Shown: in pieces, positions 14,116-20,079 of the stretch
Position numbering within the stretch: position 1 is the stretch's first letter
How the letters are laid out: each line of letters begins with the position of its first letter
From: DATLFA01 sp039934635
Lineage (GTDB): Bacteria; Actinomycetota; Acidimicrobiia; Acidimicrobiales; WLNW01
Length of the DNA: 20,079 bases
Direction: 5' to 3'
NCBI GenBank assembly: GCA_039934635.1
Contig: JBDTLT010000087.1
Coordinates: 1 to 20,079 of the forward strand
Program-made: the position numbers and the translations under genes
The notes under the pieces: generated by a model
Databases searched by the model: none
Told to the model about the DNA's origin: nothing
What the model saw: the letters and a program-made list of their open reading frames with translations, nothing else

Positions 14116-15855
14116 CTACTTCTCCATCCAGACCTTGTCCCACAAGACGACAACGCGACTCGTGGGCACGACACCGTGAACCTTGCCGGACCAGACGATG
14201 AAGTTCTCGAGTTTGAAGATGGGAAGGAACGGAACGTCGATCGCGACCTGCTCGGCGATGATCTTGAATGCCGCCTTCTTCTGGTCGTCGTTAGAGGCTT
14301 TGCGAAGATCCTTGATGGCTTGATCGACGGCGGCGTTCTTGTAGCCGCTGAAGTTGGCGCCGCTGGTACTGGAGAGGTTCGACGTCAACGCCACGAGTGC
14401 GCCATCGTCAGGAGTGAGGGCCAGCCCCCAACCGACGACGTCGAAGTTCTTGTTCACGATCACCCCGTTGGCGATAGTGGCGGCGTCCCGCGACGTATCG
14501 AGCTGGGCGTCGATGCCGACTGCCTGGAGCATGGTTTGCGTGGCGATGCCCAGCGCTTGCCCGGTAGTCGTGTTGGGGTAGTCCAGTCGGAGCTTGCCGT
14601 CCCAGCCCGCGGTTTTCGCTTCGCCGACCAACTTCCTTGCTGCGCCGGGGTCGTACTTCGGCCCCGCGACGTCGGGGAACCACCGGAAGTCGCTCTGCAT
14701 CATCTGCGAGCCGTGCATCGCTTTGCCCTCGTACGCCCGAGCGTTGAGGACCGAAGTGTCGATTGCAGCCGCGAAGGCTTGCCGCACCCTGATGTCTTTG
14801 GTTGCCGGGTTCGTCGCGGTCGGCCCATCGGCCTTGCCGGTACAGACCGGCTCGGGCTTGCCAGCGGCACAGTTCACGCTGACGCCCGTGTTGAGCATCA
14901 GCGCGGTTCCCGCCTGCTGGAACGCGGAGTACCCGGTCGCTTTGTCGCCATGAGCCTCGATCACTGTGGTGGGGACACCGAGGAAAGCGACCTGGAGCTG
15001 TCCAGTCTTGTAGCTGGCGTAGGTCTTGCTTCCTCCCGCGTCGGTGAAGCTCACGAACTTGATGCCGTCGAGGAACACCTGCCCGCCCCAGTAGTTGGGA
15101 TTGCGAACGAGGTTGATCGAATCCTTGTCCTTGAACGAGTCGACAAGGAACGGCCCCGCGCCGACAGGCTTCAGGTTGAAGTCACAGGTGTTGGGGTTCT
15201 TGGTTGCGTCGCACTTACGTAGCGCGGTCGGCGATGGGATCATGCCCACTTCTGTCGTCAGCGCATACGGAAATCCGCTCCATGCTTCGTTGAGTGTGAT
15301 TTTCACCGTGTATTGGTCAATGGCTTGAATGTCCTTCACGAGCGCCATGAACGAAACCGTTCCCTGGCTGTTGCGCGGACACGCGACGATCTCTTGACAC
15401 GGCGGCGCGCCGGGCAGGCCCGACCGGTGCCGGTTCAGACCGAACACAACCGCGGCGGCGTCGTACGCCGTGCCGTCGCTGAACTTGATTGTCTGCTTGA
15501 GTTTGAGCGTCCACTCCGTGAAATCGGCGTTGGGTGCCAACGATTCCGCGGTTTGTGGTTCGTACTTCGCGGTAGTGGTGTCGAAACGGATAAGTGTGTC
15601 GTAGATCGCGGCCATCTCGGTTCCGCCGATATTGCCCCCGCCGATAGCCACAATGGGGTCGAGACCGAGCGGCTGTAAGAACGCGCCGAAGACCAGCGTG
15701 CCGCCCACCTGCGGCGCCTTGGCCGTCGTTGTCGGTGAAGCGGTAGTGGGTCCGGTCGTGTCCGAGCCCGCCTTTTCGCTGCTATCACTGCACGCGACGG
15801 CCAATGTCCCGAACGTCACGAGCACCGTCGTTATAACAATCCATCGTCGATTCAT
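14116..15855 (-). CDS. ABC-type solute-binding lipoprotein, SBP_bac_5 (oligopeptide/nickel-type) family
   Basis: A 579-residue extracellular lipoprotein. The signal peptide ends at LAVAC with C22 as the likely lipidated cysteine, followed by a Ser/Thr/Pro-rich linker typical of actinobacterial lipoproteins. The mature domain shows the family order: GGTLVFGAFLQPLGLDP, YDTLIRFD, a WTLKLKQTIKFSDGTAYDA signature region, and the C-terminal lobe ending FLPIFKLENFIVW. Three loops each hold a close cysteine pair (CQEIVAC, CDATKNPNTC, CAAGKPEPVC), likely disulfides outside the cell. No permease or ATPase gene accompanies it in the window, so it either feeds a transporter encoded elsewhere or acts as a sensor. 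Its ATG overlaps the hydrolase stop (ATGA) and has AGGGGA 6 nt upstream. It is the last gene of the cyclase-regulator operon. The ligand cannot be told. Confidence 0.93.
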   Translation of the reverse strand: MNRRWIVITTVLVTFGTLAVACSDSSEKAGSDTTGPTTASPTTTAKAPQVGGTLVFGAFLQPLGLDPIVAIGGGNIGGTEMAAIYDTLIRFDTTTAKYEPQTAESLAPNADFTEWTLKLKQTIKFSDGTAYDAAAVVFGLNRHRSGLPGAPPCQEIVACPRNSQGTVSFMALVKDIQAIDQYTVKITLNEAWSGFPYALTTEVGMIPSPTALRKCDATKNPNTCDFNLKPVGAGPFLVDSFKDKDSINLVRNPNYWGGQVFLDGIKFVSFTDAGGSKTYASYKTGQLQVAFLGVPTTVIEAHGDKATGYSAFQQAGTALMLNTGVSVNCAAGKPEPVCTGKADGPTATNPATKDIRVRQAFAAAIDTSVLNARAYEGKAMHGSQMMQSDFRWFPDVAGPKYDPGAARKLVGEAKTAGWDGKLRLDYPNTTTGQALGIATQTMLQAVGIDAQLDTSRDAATIANGVIVNKNFDVVGWGLALTPDDGALVALTSNLSSTSGANFSGYKNAAVDQAIKDLRKASNDDQKKAAFKIIAEQVAIDVPFLPIFKLENFIVWSGKVHGVVPTSRVVVLWDKVWMEK

Positions 15856-16721
15856 GTTCGTCCCCTCGACAAAGAGTCGCCCTCTCCTTCGATACGAATC
15901 AGTTCGTCCTCGTAGCTCGCAGGCAGCACCGCGGCGCGGTCGCCCTTCACGTACCGGTCGTAGAAGGCCAGGACGGTGCTCGAGAAGCGCGCGAAACAGG
16001 CATCGTCATGGTCGAAATAGTTGACGTGTCCCTGTCCCTTCAACGTGAGCAAATACTTCGGCGGTCGTGCATGGGAAAACACGCCGACGCTGGTGGCAAA
16101 GTCGGTGACCTGCTCGGCCATCGGATCCGCGTCGCCGTACGCGACAAGTAGCGGAGGGCCGCCGTCGTAGTCGAAGGTGCTTCCCTCGACGGGGAACTCG
16201 AGCGCTGCCGCGCAGAAGGCAGCGCGAATTCGCGGCTCGCCAAATCGTGTGTTGTAGAGGGTGAGCAACACCGTCGCACCGCCGAGCGAGCGCCCGCCGA
16301 GACCGATCTTTGCGCGGTCGATAAGCCCGTGATAGCGCGACGCGGGTTCGTCATTGATGGCGAGGATTGCATCTATGGTGAAGATGACATCCTGCGGTTG
16401 GTGTACGACGTTGGGGAAGGCGGCGAAGTGGCTGCCGCCTGTCGTCTCGGGAAAATCGGGGCTCGCGACCACATAGCCGTTCGCCGCCAGAACCGAAGCG
16501 AGATCTCCAAGGTCGGTGGCGTGCCCGGTGTGCCCGTGCGCCAGCACGATGAGCGGGTATGGGCCACCATGGATGTCCGGCTCCGCATCAGCTGTTGCCG
16601 GGTACCAAAACATCGTAGGGAGGGTGCGCGTCGCGGCCGCGGCGACGATGCCTTCGACAAAGTTCGTCGGTCGCGTTTCATCGACGAACACTTCGACGGC
16701 AACCCCAACGGCACGCTCCAT
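15852..16721 (-). CDS. Alpha/beta hydrolase (dienelactone hydrolase / chlorophyllase-like group)
   Basis: A 289-residue serine hydrolase without a signal peptide, so cytoplasmic. The oxyanion region is VLAHGHTG. The nucleophile elbow is GRSLG with S145 (GxSxG), the acid is probably D199 in YGDADP, and the histidine is H232 in GQGHVNYF. The N-terminal layout, VFVDETRPT then TLPTMFWYPA, is shared with predicted dienelactone hydrolases that act on ester substrates. The ATG at 16721 is preferred over an upstream in-frame start because GGGAG lies 6 nt before it and it begins one base after the regulator's stop (TGA-A-ATG). The 4-bp overlap with the SBP gene places it in the middle of a tightly coupled operon. 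It may process a compound brought in or sensed through that lipoprotein, but the substrate is unknown. Confidence 0.9.
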   Translation of the reverse strand: MERAVGVAVEVFVDETRPTNFVEGIVAAAATRTLPTMFWYPATADAEPDIHGGPYPLIVLAHGHTGHATDLGDLASVLAANGYVVASPDFPETTGGSHFAAFPNVVHQPQDVIFTIDAILAINDEPASRYHGLIDRAKIGLGGRSLGGATVLLTLYNTRFGEPRIRAAFCAAALEFPVEGSTFDYDGGPPLLVAYGDADPMAEQVTDFATSVGVFSHARPPKYLLTLKGQGHVNYFDHDDACFARFSSTVLAFYDRYVKGDRAAVLPASYEDELIRIEGEGDSLSRGRT

Positions 16722-16722
16722 T

Positions 16723-19422
16723 TCAGTCTCCCAATGATCCGAGTGCATGACGCACGAGGTCATAATCGGACATGCAGGACCCGCGCGCAGCGGCTGCTTC
16801 GTATCGCTGCTCCCCGAGTGTCGCGCGCAGCCGTTCGATGGCGTCGGCGCGTAGCGGCCGCTCGCGCGCGGGCATGTGGGCTACGCGACTCATCGCGCCA
16901 TCAACGACCGCCCCGGCCCAGACGGCGGCATCGTCGTCCAGACCGAGCTGTTCGAGTACATGGATGCCGCGGTCCAATGCGGTCGACAGAATGAACGGAT
17001 CGTTGTCCTCGTAGGCCCGGGCAACGGCGGAACGCAAGGCGGCTCGTGCACCGTCGAGATCGCCGCGATCGGCGCGTAAGCGCGCCAGGATCGACCATCC
17101 GAAGCCGAGCATGTGGGCGCTCGCTCCGAGTTGGGTCAGCGCAACGGCCTCTTCCAATTCGAGGCGCGCGGTTTCGGGATCGTCGAGCCACGAGAGCGTC
17201 GCGAGGTTGCATAGCTGACGGACCAGTAACGATGGGCTTCCGATGCGGCGGGCATCGAGCAAGGCCTCGCGAGCGATGGCGGGGGGCGGCGTGTTGCCGA
17301 CGATCAATTGCATATATAGCTCTGCCGACCGCAAGAACGCGTGGGCGAAATCATCGGCCGCGATCGCATCGAGAGACAGGTGAGCCTTGCGAAATATCTC
17401 TGATTGGGCAGCCGGATCAGACATCGCGGTGAGCGCGAGGACGAAGTAGGCGAGCTCCGGCGATGGACTGTCGGCCGGCAGCCCGTCACGCACTGCTTCG
17501 AGGCACAACTCGCGGGCAGTGGCGATGTCGCCGCGGCGATGCACATACCATGCCGCGCCGGCCAGCGTGGCGGCACGTACCCCTGGAGGCGCTTCCGCGG
17601 CGTGGACCAGTGCTGCCTCGGCTGCGACACCGATCGACTCGCCCTCCTGCATCGATTCATGCGCAAGCGCGCCGATGATCCGCAGGCCGAACGTACGACT
17701 CGAGGAATCCGGCGAGTCGAGCGCCCAATACACCGCTGCCCGCAAATTGTCCTGATCCGCCCTGAACGAGGTGCGCCAGGCGAGCTCGTCAGGTCCGCGG
17801 AGACCACGACCTGTCTGTTCGGCTCGTTCGGCGTAGTACTCCGCGTGGCGCCTTTGCACGGTGTCAACTTGCGCGAGCTGTTCGAGCGCGAAGTGTCGCA
17901 TGGTCTCGAGGAGTCGATAGCGCTTCGTTTGTTCATGATCCTCAGCGACAACCATCGATTTCGCGACAAGACTGGCAACGGTGTCGATCGCATCCCATGC
18001 CGCGAAGTCGCGGTGCGTCACGACGCCCTCGATGGCGGCGATGTCGAACGGCCCCGCGAACACTCCGAGGCAATTGAATACGAAGCGCTCGGTTTCATTC
18101 AGTAGGTCATAGGACCACTCAACCGTCGCCCGGAGTGTCTGGTGGCGCTCGACCGCCCTGCGTCGACCGCCCGTGAGTAGTCGGAAGCGTTCGTGTAGTC
18201 GGACCTCGATATCACGAGGCGTCATCGACGTCACGCGTGCCGCAGCGAGCTCGATAGCGAGCGGCACGCCGTCGAGTCGCCGGCAGATCTCGACGATTGC
18301 GTCGGTGTGGACACCGATGACGAAATCCGGTTTGGCGGCGGTCGCTCGATCGACGAAAAGCCTCACTGCGTCGGAGGCGATGGGATCGTCGCCGCTCGCC
18401 GGGAGTTCGAGTGGATGTAGTGGCCACACTTGCTCGCCGTCGACCGACAATGCTTCGCGACTTGTCGCGATGATCGCGACATGACGGCAAGCTCGCAACA
18501 TGGACTCAGCCATGCTGGCTGCCTCGTCGAGCAGATGCTCGCAGTTGTCGAGCACCAACAGCATCCACCGGTCGCGCAGGACATCGACGATGCTTGCGGC
18601 GAGCGAGAGACCGGGGCGTTGCGTCACGCCAATCGCGCTCGCCACTATTTGCTCGAGCGCAGCCGCGTCGACTGCCGCCGCGAGCTCGCACAACCAGACT
18701 CCGTCAGCGAAGCTCAGTAGCAACTCTGAACCGGCCTGGATCGCAAGCCGGGTCTTCCCCACGCCGCCTGCGCCCACGATCGTCACGAGCCGCGCTCGGT
18801 CGAGGACTTTTCCGATTCCGTGGAGATCGCTTTTTCGCCCGACGAAACTCGTCATTTGCTCGGGGAGATTGCTTGTGTAGCGATCGACCGAACGCAACGA
18901 AGGGTGAACGCCAGTACCGATCTGGAAGACATGTTCGGGACGCAGCAGATCGCGCAACCCGTGTACGCCGAGATCGACGAGCACGTGGTCGCTGTCGGCC
19001 AGAAGATCCCGCGTCACCTCCGAGCAAACGACCTGGCCTCCGTGGGCCAGGCCCATCAATCGTGCACATCGGTTCAACGTCGAGCCGAAGTAATCGCCGT
19101 CTCGTTCCTGCGCCTCACCCACGTGGACGCCTACGCGGACCGGCAGAACGTCCCGCAGTCGTAACTGCGACACCATGGCGGCCGTCGCGGCGTCACCCGC
19201 CGATGCGAAAACACAGGCGACGCCATCGCCCGTGTGTTTGAACACGCGACCTCCGGCGCTCTCGACTGCCTCTCGCCAGATGTCGTCATGGCGAGCGAGG
19301 AGCTCGCGCATTGTGTCCGGGTCGTCCTGCCAGCGTCGCGTTGATCCCTCGATATCCGAGAAGAGGAAGGCAACGGTGCCCGACGAACGAGCGGACGCCG
19401 TTGAATTTGCGCTGCTCGTCAC
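16723..19422 (-). CDS. Class III nucleotide cyclase fused to NB-ARC ATPase and TPR repeats (STAND signalling protein)
   Basis: An 899-residue protein. The head at about 15-170 is a class III adenylate/guanylate cyclase domain with its active site intact: metal aspartates D23 (FSDIEGST) and D66 (KHTGDG), K62, the DYFG segment at 110-113, and the transition-state pair N117 and R121 (LNRCAR). Then SFVGR at 192, NB-ARC Walker A GAGGVGKT (217-224, K223), Walker B LLVLDN, ATSRE and GVPLAIELAAARV, followed by a long TPR-like helical region. It has no DNA-binding domain, so it probably signals through cAMP or cGMP. The GTG at 19422 is chosen because AGGGGG lies 5-6 nt upstream and the cyclase fold begins shortly after; a longer in-frame reading from about 19470 adds only low-complexity residues. 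It is first in an operon with the hydrolase and SBP genes. Its NB-ARC-TPR part parallels the SARP regulator facing it. Confidence 0.92.
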   Translation of the reverse strand: MTSSANSTASARSSGTVAFLFSDIEGSTRRWQDDPDTMRELLARHDDIWREAVESAGGRVFKHTGDGVACVFASAGDAATAAMVSQLRLRDVLPVRVGVHVGEAQERDGDYFGSTLNRCARLMGLAHGGQVVCSEVTRDLLADSDHVLVDLGVHGLRDLLRPEHVFQIGTGVHPSLRSVDRYTSNLPEQMTSFVGRKSDLHGIGKVLDRARLVTIVGAGGVGKTRLAIQAGSELLLSFADGVWLCELAAAVDAAALEQIVASAIGVTQRPGLSLAASIVDVLRDRWMLLVLDNCEHLLDEAASMAESMLRACRHVAIIATSREALSVDGEQVWPLHPLELPASGDDPIASDAVRLFVDRATAAKPDFVIGVHTDAIVEICRRLDGVPLAIELAAARVTSMTPRDIEVRLHERFRLLTGGRRRAVERHQTLRATVEWSYDLLNETERFVFNCLGVFAGPFDIAAIEGVVTHRDFAAWDAIDTVASLVAKSMVVAEDHEQTKRYRLLETMRHFALEQLAQVDTVQRRHAEYYAERAEQTGRGLRGPDELAWRTSFRADQDNLRAAVYWALDSPDSSSRTFGLRIIGALAHESMQEGESIGVAAEAALVHAAEAPPGVRAATLAGAAWYVHRRGDIATARELCLEAVRDGLPADSPSPELAYFVLALTAMSDPAAQSEIFRKAHLSLDAIAADDFAHAFLRSAELYMQLIVGNTPPPAIAREALLDARRIGSPSLLVRQLCNLATLSWLDDPETARLELEEAVALTQLGASAHMLGFGWSILARLRADRGDLDGARAALRSAVARAYEDNDPFILSTALDRGIHVLEQLGLDDDAAVWAGAVVDGAMSRVAHMPARERPLRADAIERLRATLGEQRYEAAAARGSCMSDYDLVRHALGSLGD

Positions 19423-19487
19423 CGTGTCCCCCTCTCGCCTGGGGCATCGGCTCGAGCCGCGGCGTTGCAATCAAATCGCCCGGGTCG

Positions 19488-19536
19488 CCCACGCAGGGGT
19501 GATTTTCGAGAAGTGTAGGCGCGTTGCCCGCGTGGG
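19488..19536. repeat. Inverted repeat CCCACGC / GCGTGGG flanking the candidate promoter
   Basis: Perfect 7-bp arms at 19488-19494 and 19530-19536 with 35 bp between, enclosing the candidate -10 box at 19512-19517 of the cyclase-regulator operon. It could be an operator bound by a dimer or tetramer. In GC-rich DNA, arms this short can arise by chance. Confidence 0.25.
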
Positions 19537-19730
19537 TTCACAAACCGCTCGCGACTCCCCGACCCGAACGGCGAAACCGCCGGCAATGTGCTGCCGGACG
19601 CGGACGCGAAGGCACGAAGACGATCACCGAAGTCGAAGTGATCTCGCTCGGCTGCCGGGGGTACAGCTCCGTGCGCCGCCACATGTGCTGCAACCCGGCG
19701 TGGAGGTCTGCAACCTAAGAAGCGGGGCCG

Positions 19731-19754
19731 GCCACGATCGCCCGCTATCGTGGC
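19731..19754. repeat. 8-bp inverted repeat (hairpin) upstream of tRNA-Arg
   Basis: GCCACGAT and ATCGTGGC, perfect arms with an 8-nt loop. It lies 54 bp upstream of the tRNA. It could be a terminator for something ending upstream or an operator; nothing else in the gap decides. Confidence 0.35.
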
Positions 19755-19807
19755 TCCCGCAGCTGACCCCGCCCGCCGAGGTTTCTGCCACCTTTTCCAC
19801 AACCCCC

Positions 19808-19882
19808 GCCCTCGTAGCTCAGGGGATAGAGCATCGGCCTCCGGAGCCGTGTGCGCGCGTTCGAATCGCGCCGAGGGCACCA
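19808..19882 (+). tRNA. tRNA-Arg, anticodon CCG
   Basis: A full cloverleaf can be drawn. The acceptor stem is GCCCTCG/CGAGGGC, the D-arm GCTC-AGGGGATA-GAGC, and the anticodon loop CTCCGGA with CCG at positions 34-36. The T-arm is GCGCG-TTCGAAT-CGCGC, with a short variable loop and an encoded CCA end at 19880-19882. The anticodon stem has one mismatch (T-T) at its top pair. It reads CGG arginine codons, which are frequent in this GC-rich genome. Confidence 0.95.
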
Positions 19883-19893
19883 CCAATCTGGGC

Positions 19894-19928
19894 CTCTGAT
19901 CAGCGAGTTCCTCGCCACGAGATCAGAG
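19894..19928 (+). terminator. Nested hairpin just after tRNA-Arg
   Basis: Outer arms CTCTGATC / GATCAGAG (8 bp, perfect) enclose a second stem GCGAG-TTC-CTCGC. It starts 12 nt after the tRNA CCA end, where a transcription stop is expected, but there is no T-run after it. Confidence 0.5.
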
Positions 19929-20026
19929 CGGGTTGCCGGTGGGAGCGCGAAAATAGCTTGGGATTCGCTTGCCGATCGGGCAGTCCGCCGGGAAGAGATT
20001 CCGTTACCGCGCACTGCAGTCGCCAC

Positions 20027-20074
20027 GGCGTTGCCGAGCGAGGGCGTTGCCGAGCGACGGCGTCGGCCGACGAC
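20027..20074. repeat. Imperfect 16-bp tandem repeat, about three copies
   Basis: GGCGTTGCCGAGCGAG (20027-20042) is followed directly by GGCGTTGCCGAGCGAC (20043-20058) and by a diverged third unit (20059-20074, about 12 of 16 bases matching). It lies at the window edge, so the full extent is not visible. Confidence 0.7.
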
Positions 20075-20079
20075 TAGGC

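Larger units (their letters stand above)
19423..19807. other. Intergenic region between the cyclase-regulator gene and tRNA-Arg
   Basis: I see no convincing gene in these 385 bases; open frames on both strands are Arg/Pro/Ala-rich and resemble no family. It holds a possible -10 box for the cyclase regulator (TACACT, minus strand, 19512-19517) with no good -35 at normal spacing, an inverted repeat around it, and a hairpin nearer the tRNA. A small inverted repeat GATCAC/GTGATC occurs at 19622-19643. Confidence 0.5.

Noticed and set aside
11074..19422. STAND proteins as anti-phage (Avs-like) defence genes
   Set aside because: Their heads are a SARP DNA-binding domain and a nucleotide cyclase, not nucleases or other effectors, and the neighbours are a hydrolase and a solute-binding protein; regulation fits better.
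19745..20026. Minus-strand open frame of 93 codons across the tRNA
   Set aside because: It reads the tRNA-Arg gene backwards and gives the familiar spurious DSNARTRLRRP-type peptide; the plus-strand frame 19175-20077 likewise runs through the tRNA and the opposite-strand regulator start.
1..20079. CRISPR arrays, insertion sequences, prophage genes
   Set aside because: No spaced repeat array, transposase, integrase or phage structural motif seen on either strand.

Overview
The window is high-GC DNA from an actinobacterium. I would guess a lineage near Acidimicrobiia/Ilumatobacter from the argS-lysA / hom-thrC gene content, frequent TAnnnT leaderless-type promoters and the large STAND regulators, but the class-level placement is inference. 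Coding density is very high and most adjacent genes overlap by 4 bp or lie a few bases apart.

Left half (1-10011): the minus strand carries argS, lysA, hom and the start of thrC. Actinobacteria such as Mycobacterium keep these in one run (argS-lysA-hom-thrC-thrB). Here the run is split between lysA and hom by about 5.6 kb holding a small NTF2-like lipoprotein gene (minus) and, facing away from it, a two-gene plus-strand operon. That operon encodes a 1379-residue FHA-membrane-triple-FtsK ATPase of the EssC/EccC (type VII secretion) kind and a membrane-anchored, divergent Ser/Thr kinase. FHA domains read phosphothreonine, so the kinase and the FHA-ATPase plausibly form a phosphorylation-controlled motor. 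No WXG100 substrate or other secretion component is visible.

Middle (10012-11073): the roughly 490-bp gap before argS contains a decayed histidine-kinase remnant (a frameshifted HAMP/HisKA-like piece and the last strand of the ATPase domain) and a strong hairpin. A small exported protein of unknown function follows, then a 118-bp divergent promoter region with SARP-like direct repeats.

Right half (11074-19422): a 1007-residue SARP/AfsR-type regulator (winged helix, BTAD, NB-ARC, TPR) points toward a three-gene minus-strand operon. That operon encodes a class III nucleotide cyclase fused to NB-ARC and TPR, an alpha/beta hydrolase, and an orphan SBP_bac_5 lipoprotein. The two large regulators are paralogues over their whole NB-ARC-TPR part (more than 700 residues) but carry different N-terminal heads: a DNA-binding head in one and a cyclase head in the other. 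They bracket the hydrolase/SBP pair. This is the best candidate here for an undescribed system: a solute-binding lipoprotein and hydrolase under one or two STAND-type signal switches.

Right end (19423-20079): a roughly 385-bp gap with inverted repeats, a tRNA-Arg(CCG) gene with encoded CCA, a nested hairpin after it, and a 16-bp imperfect tandem repeat.

Across the window, five transcription starts share the same layout: a TAnnnT -10 box exactly 6 nt before the start codon (hom, the lipoprotein gene, the FtsK gene, argS and the SARP gene). This fits leaderless mRNAs. The exported-protein gene and the cyclase-regulator operon instead have purine-rich ribosome-binding sites.
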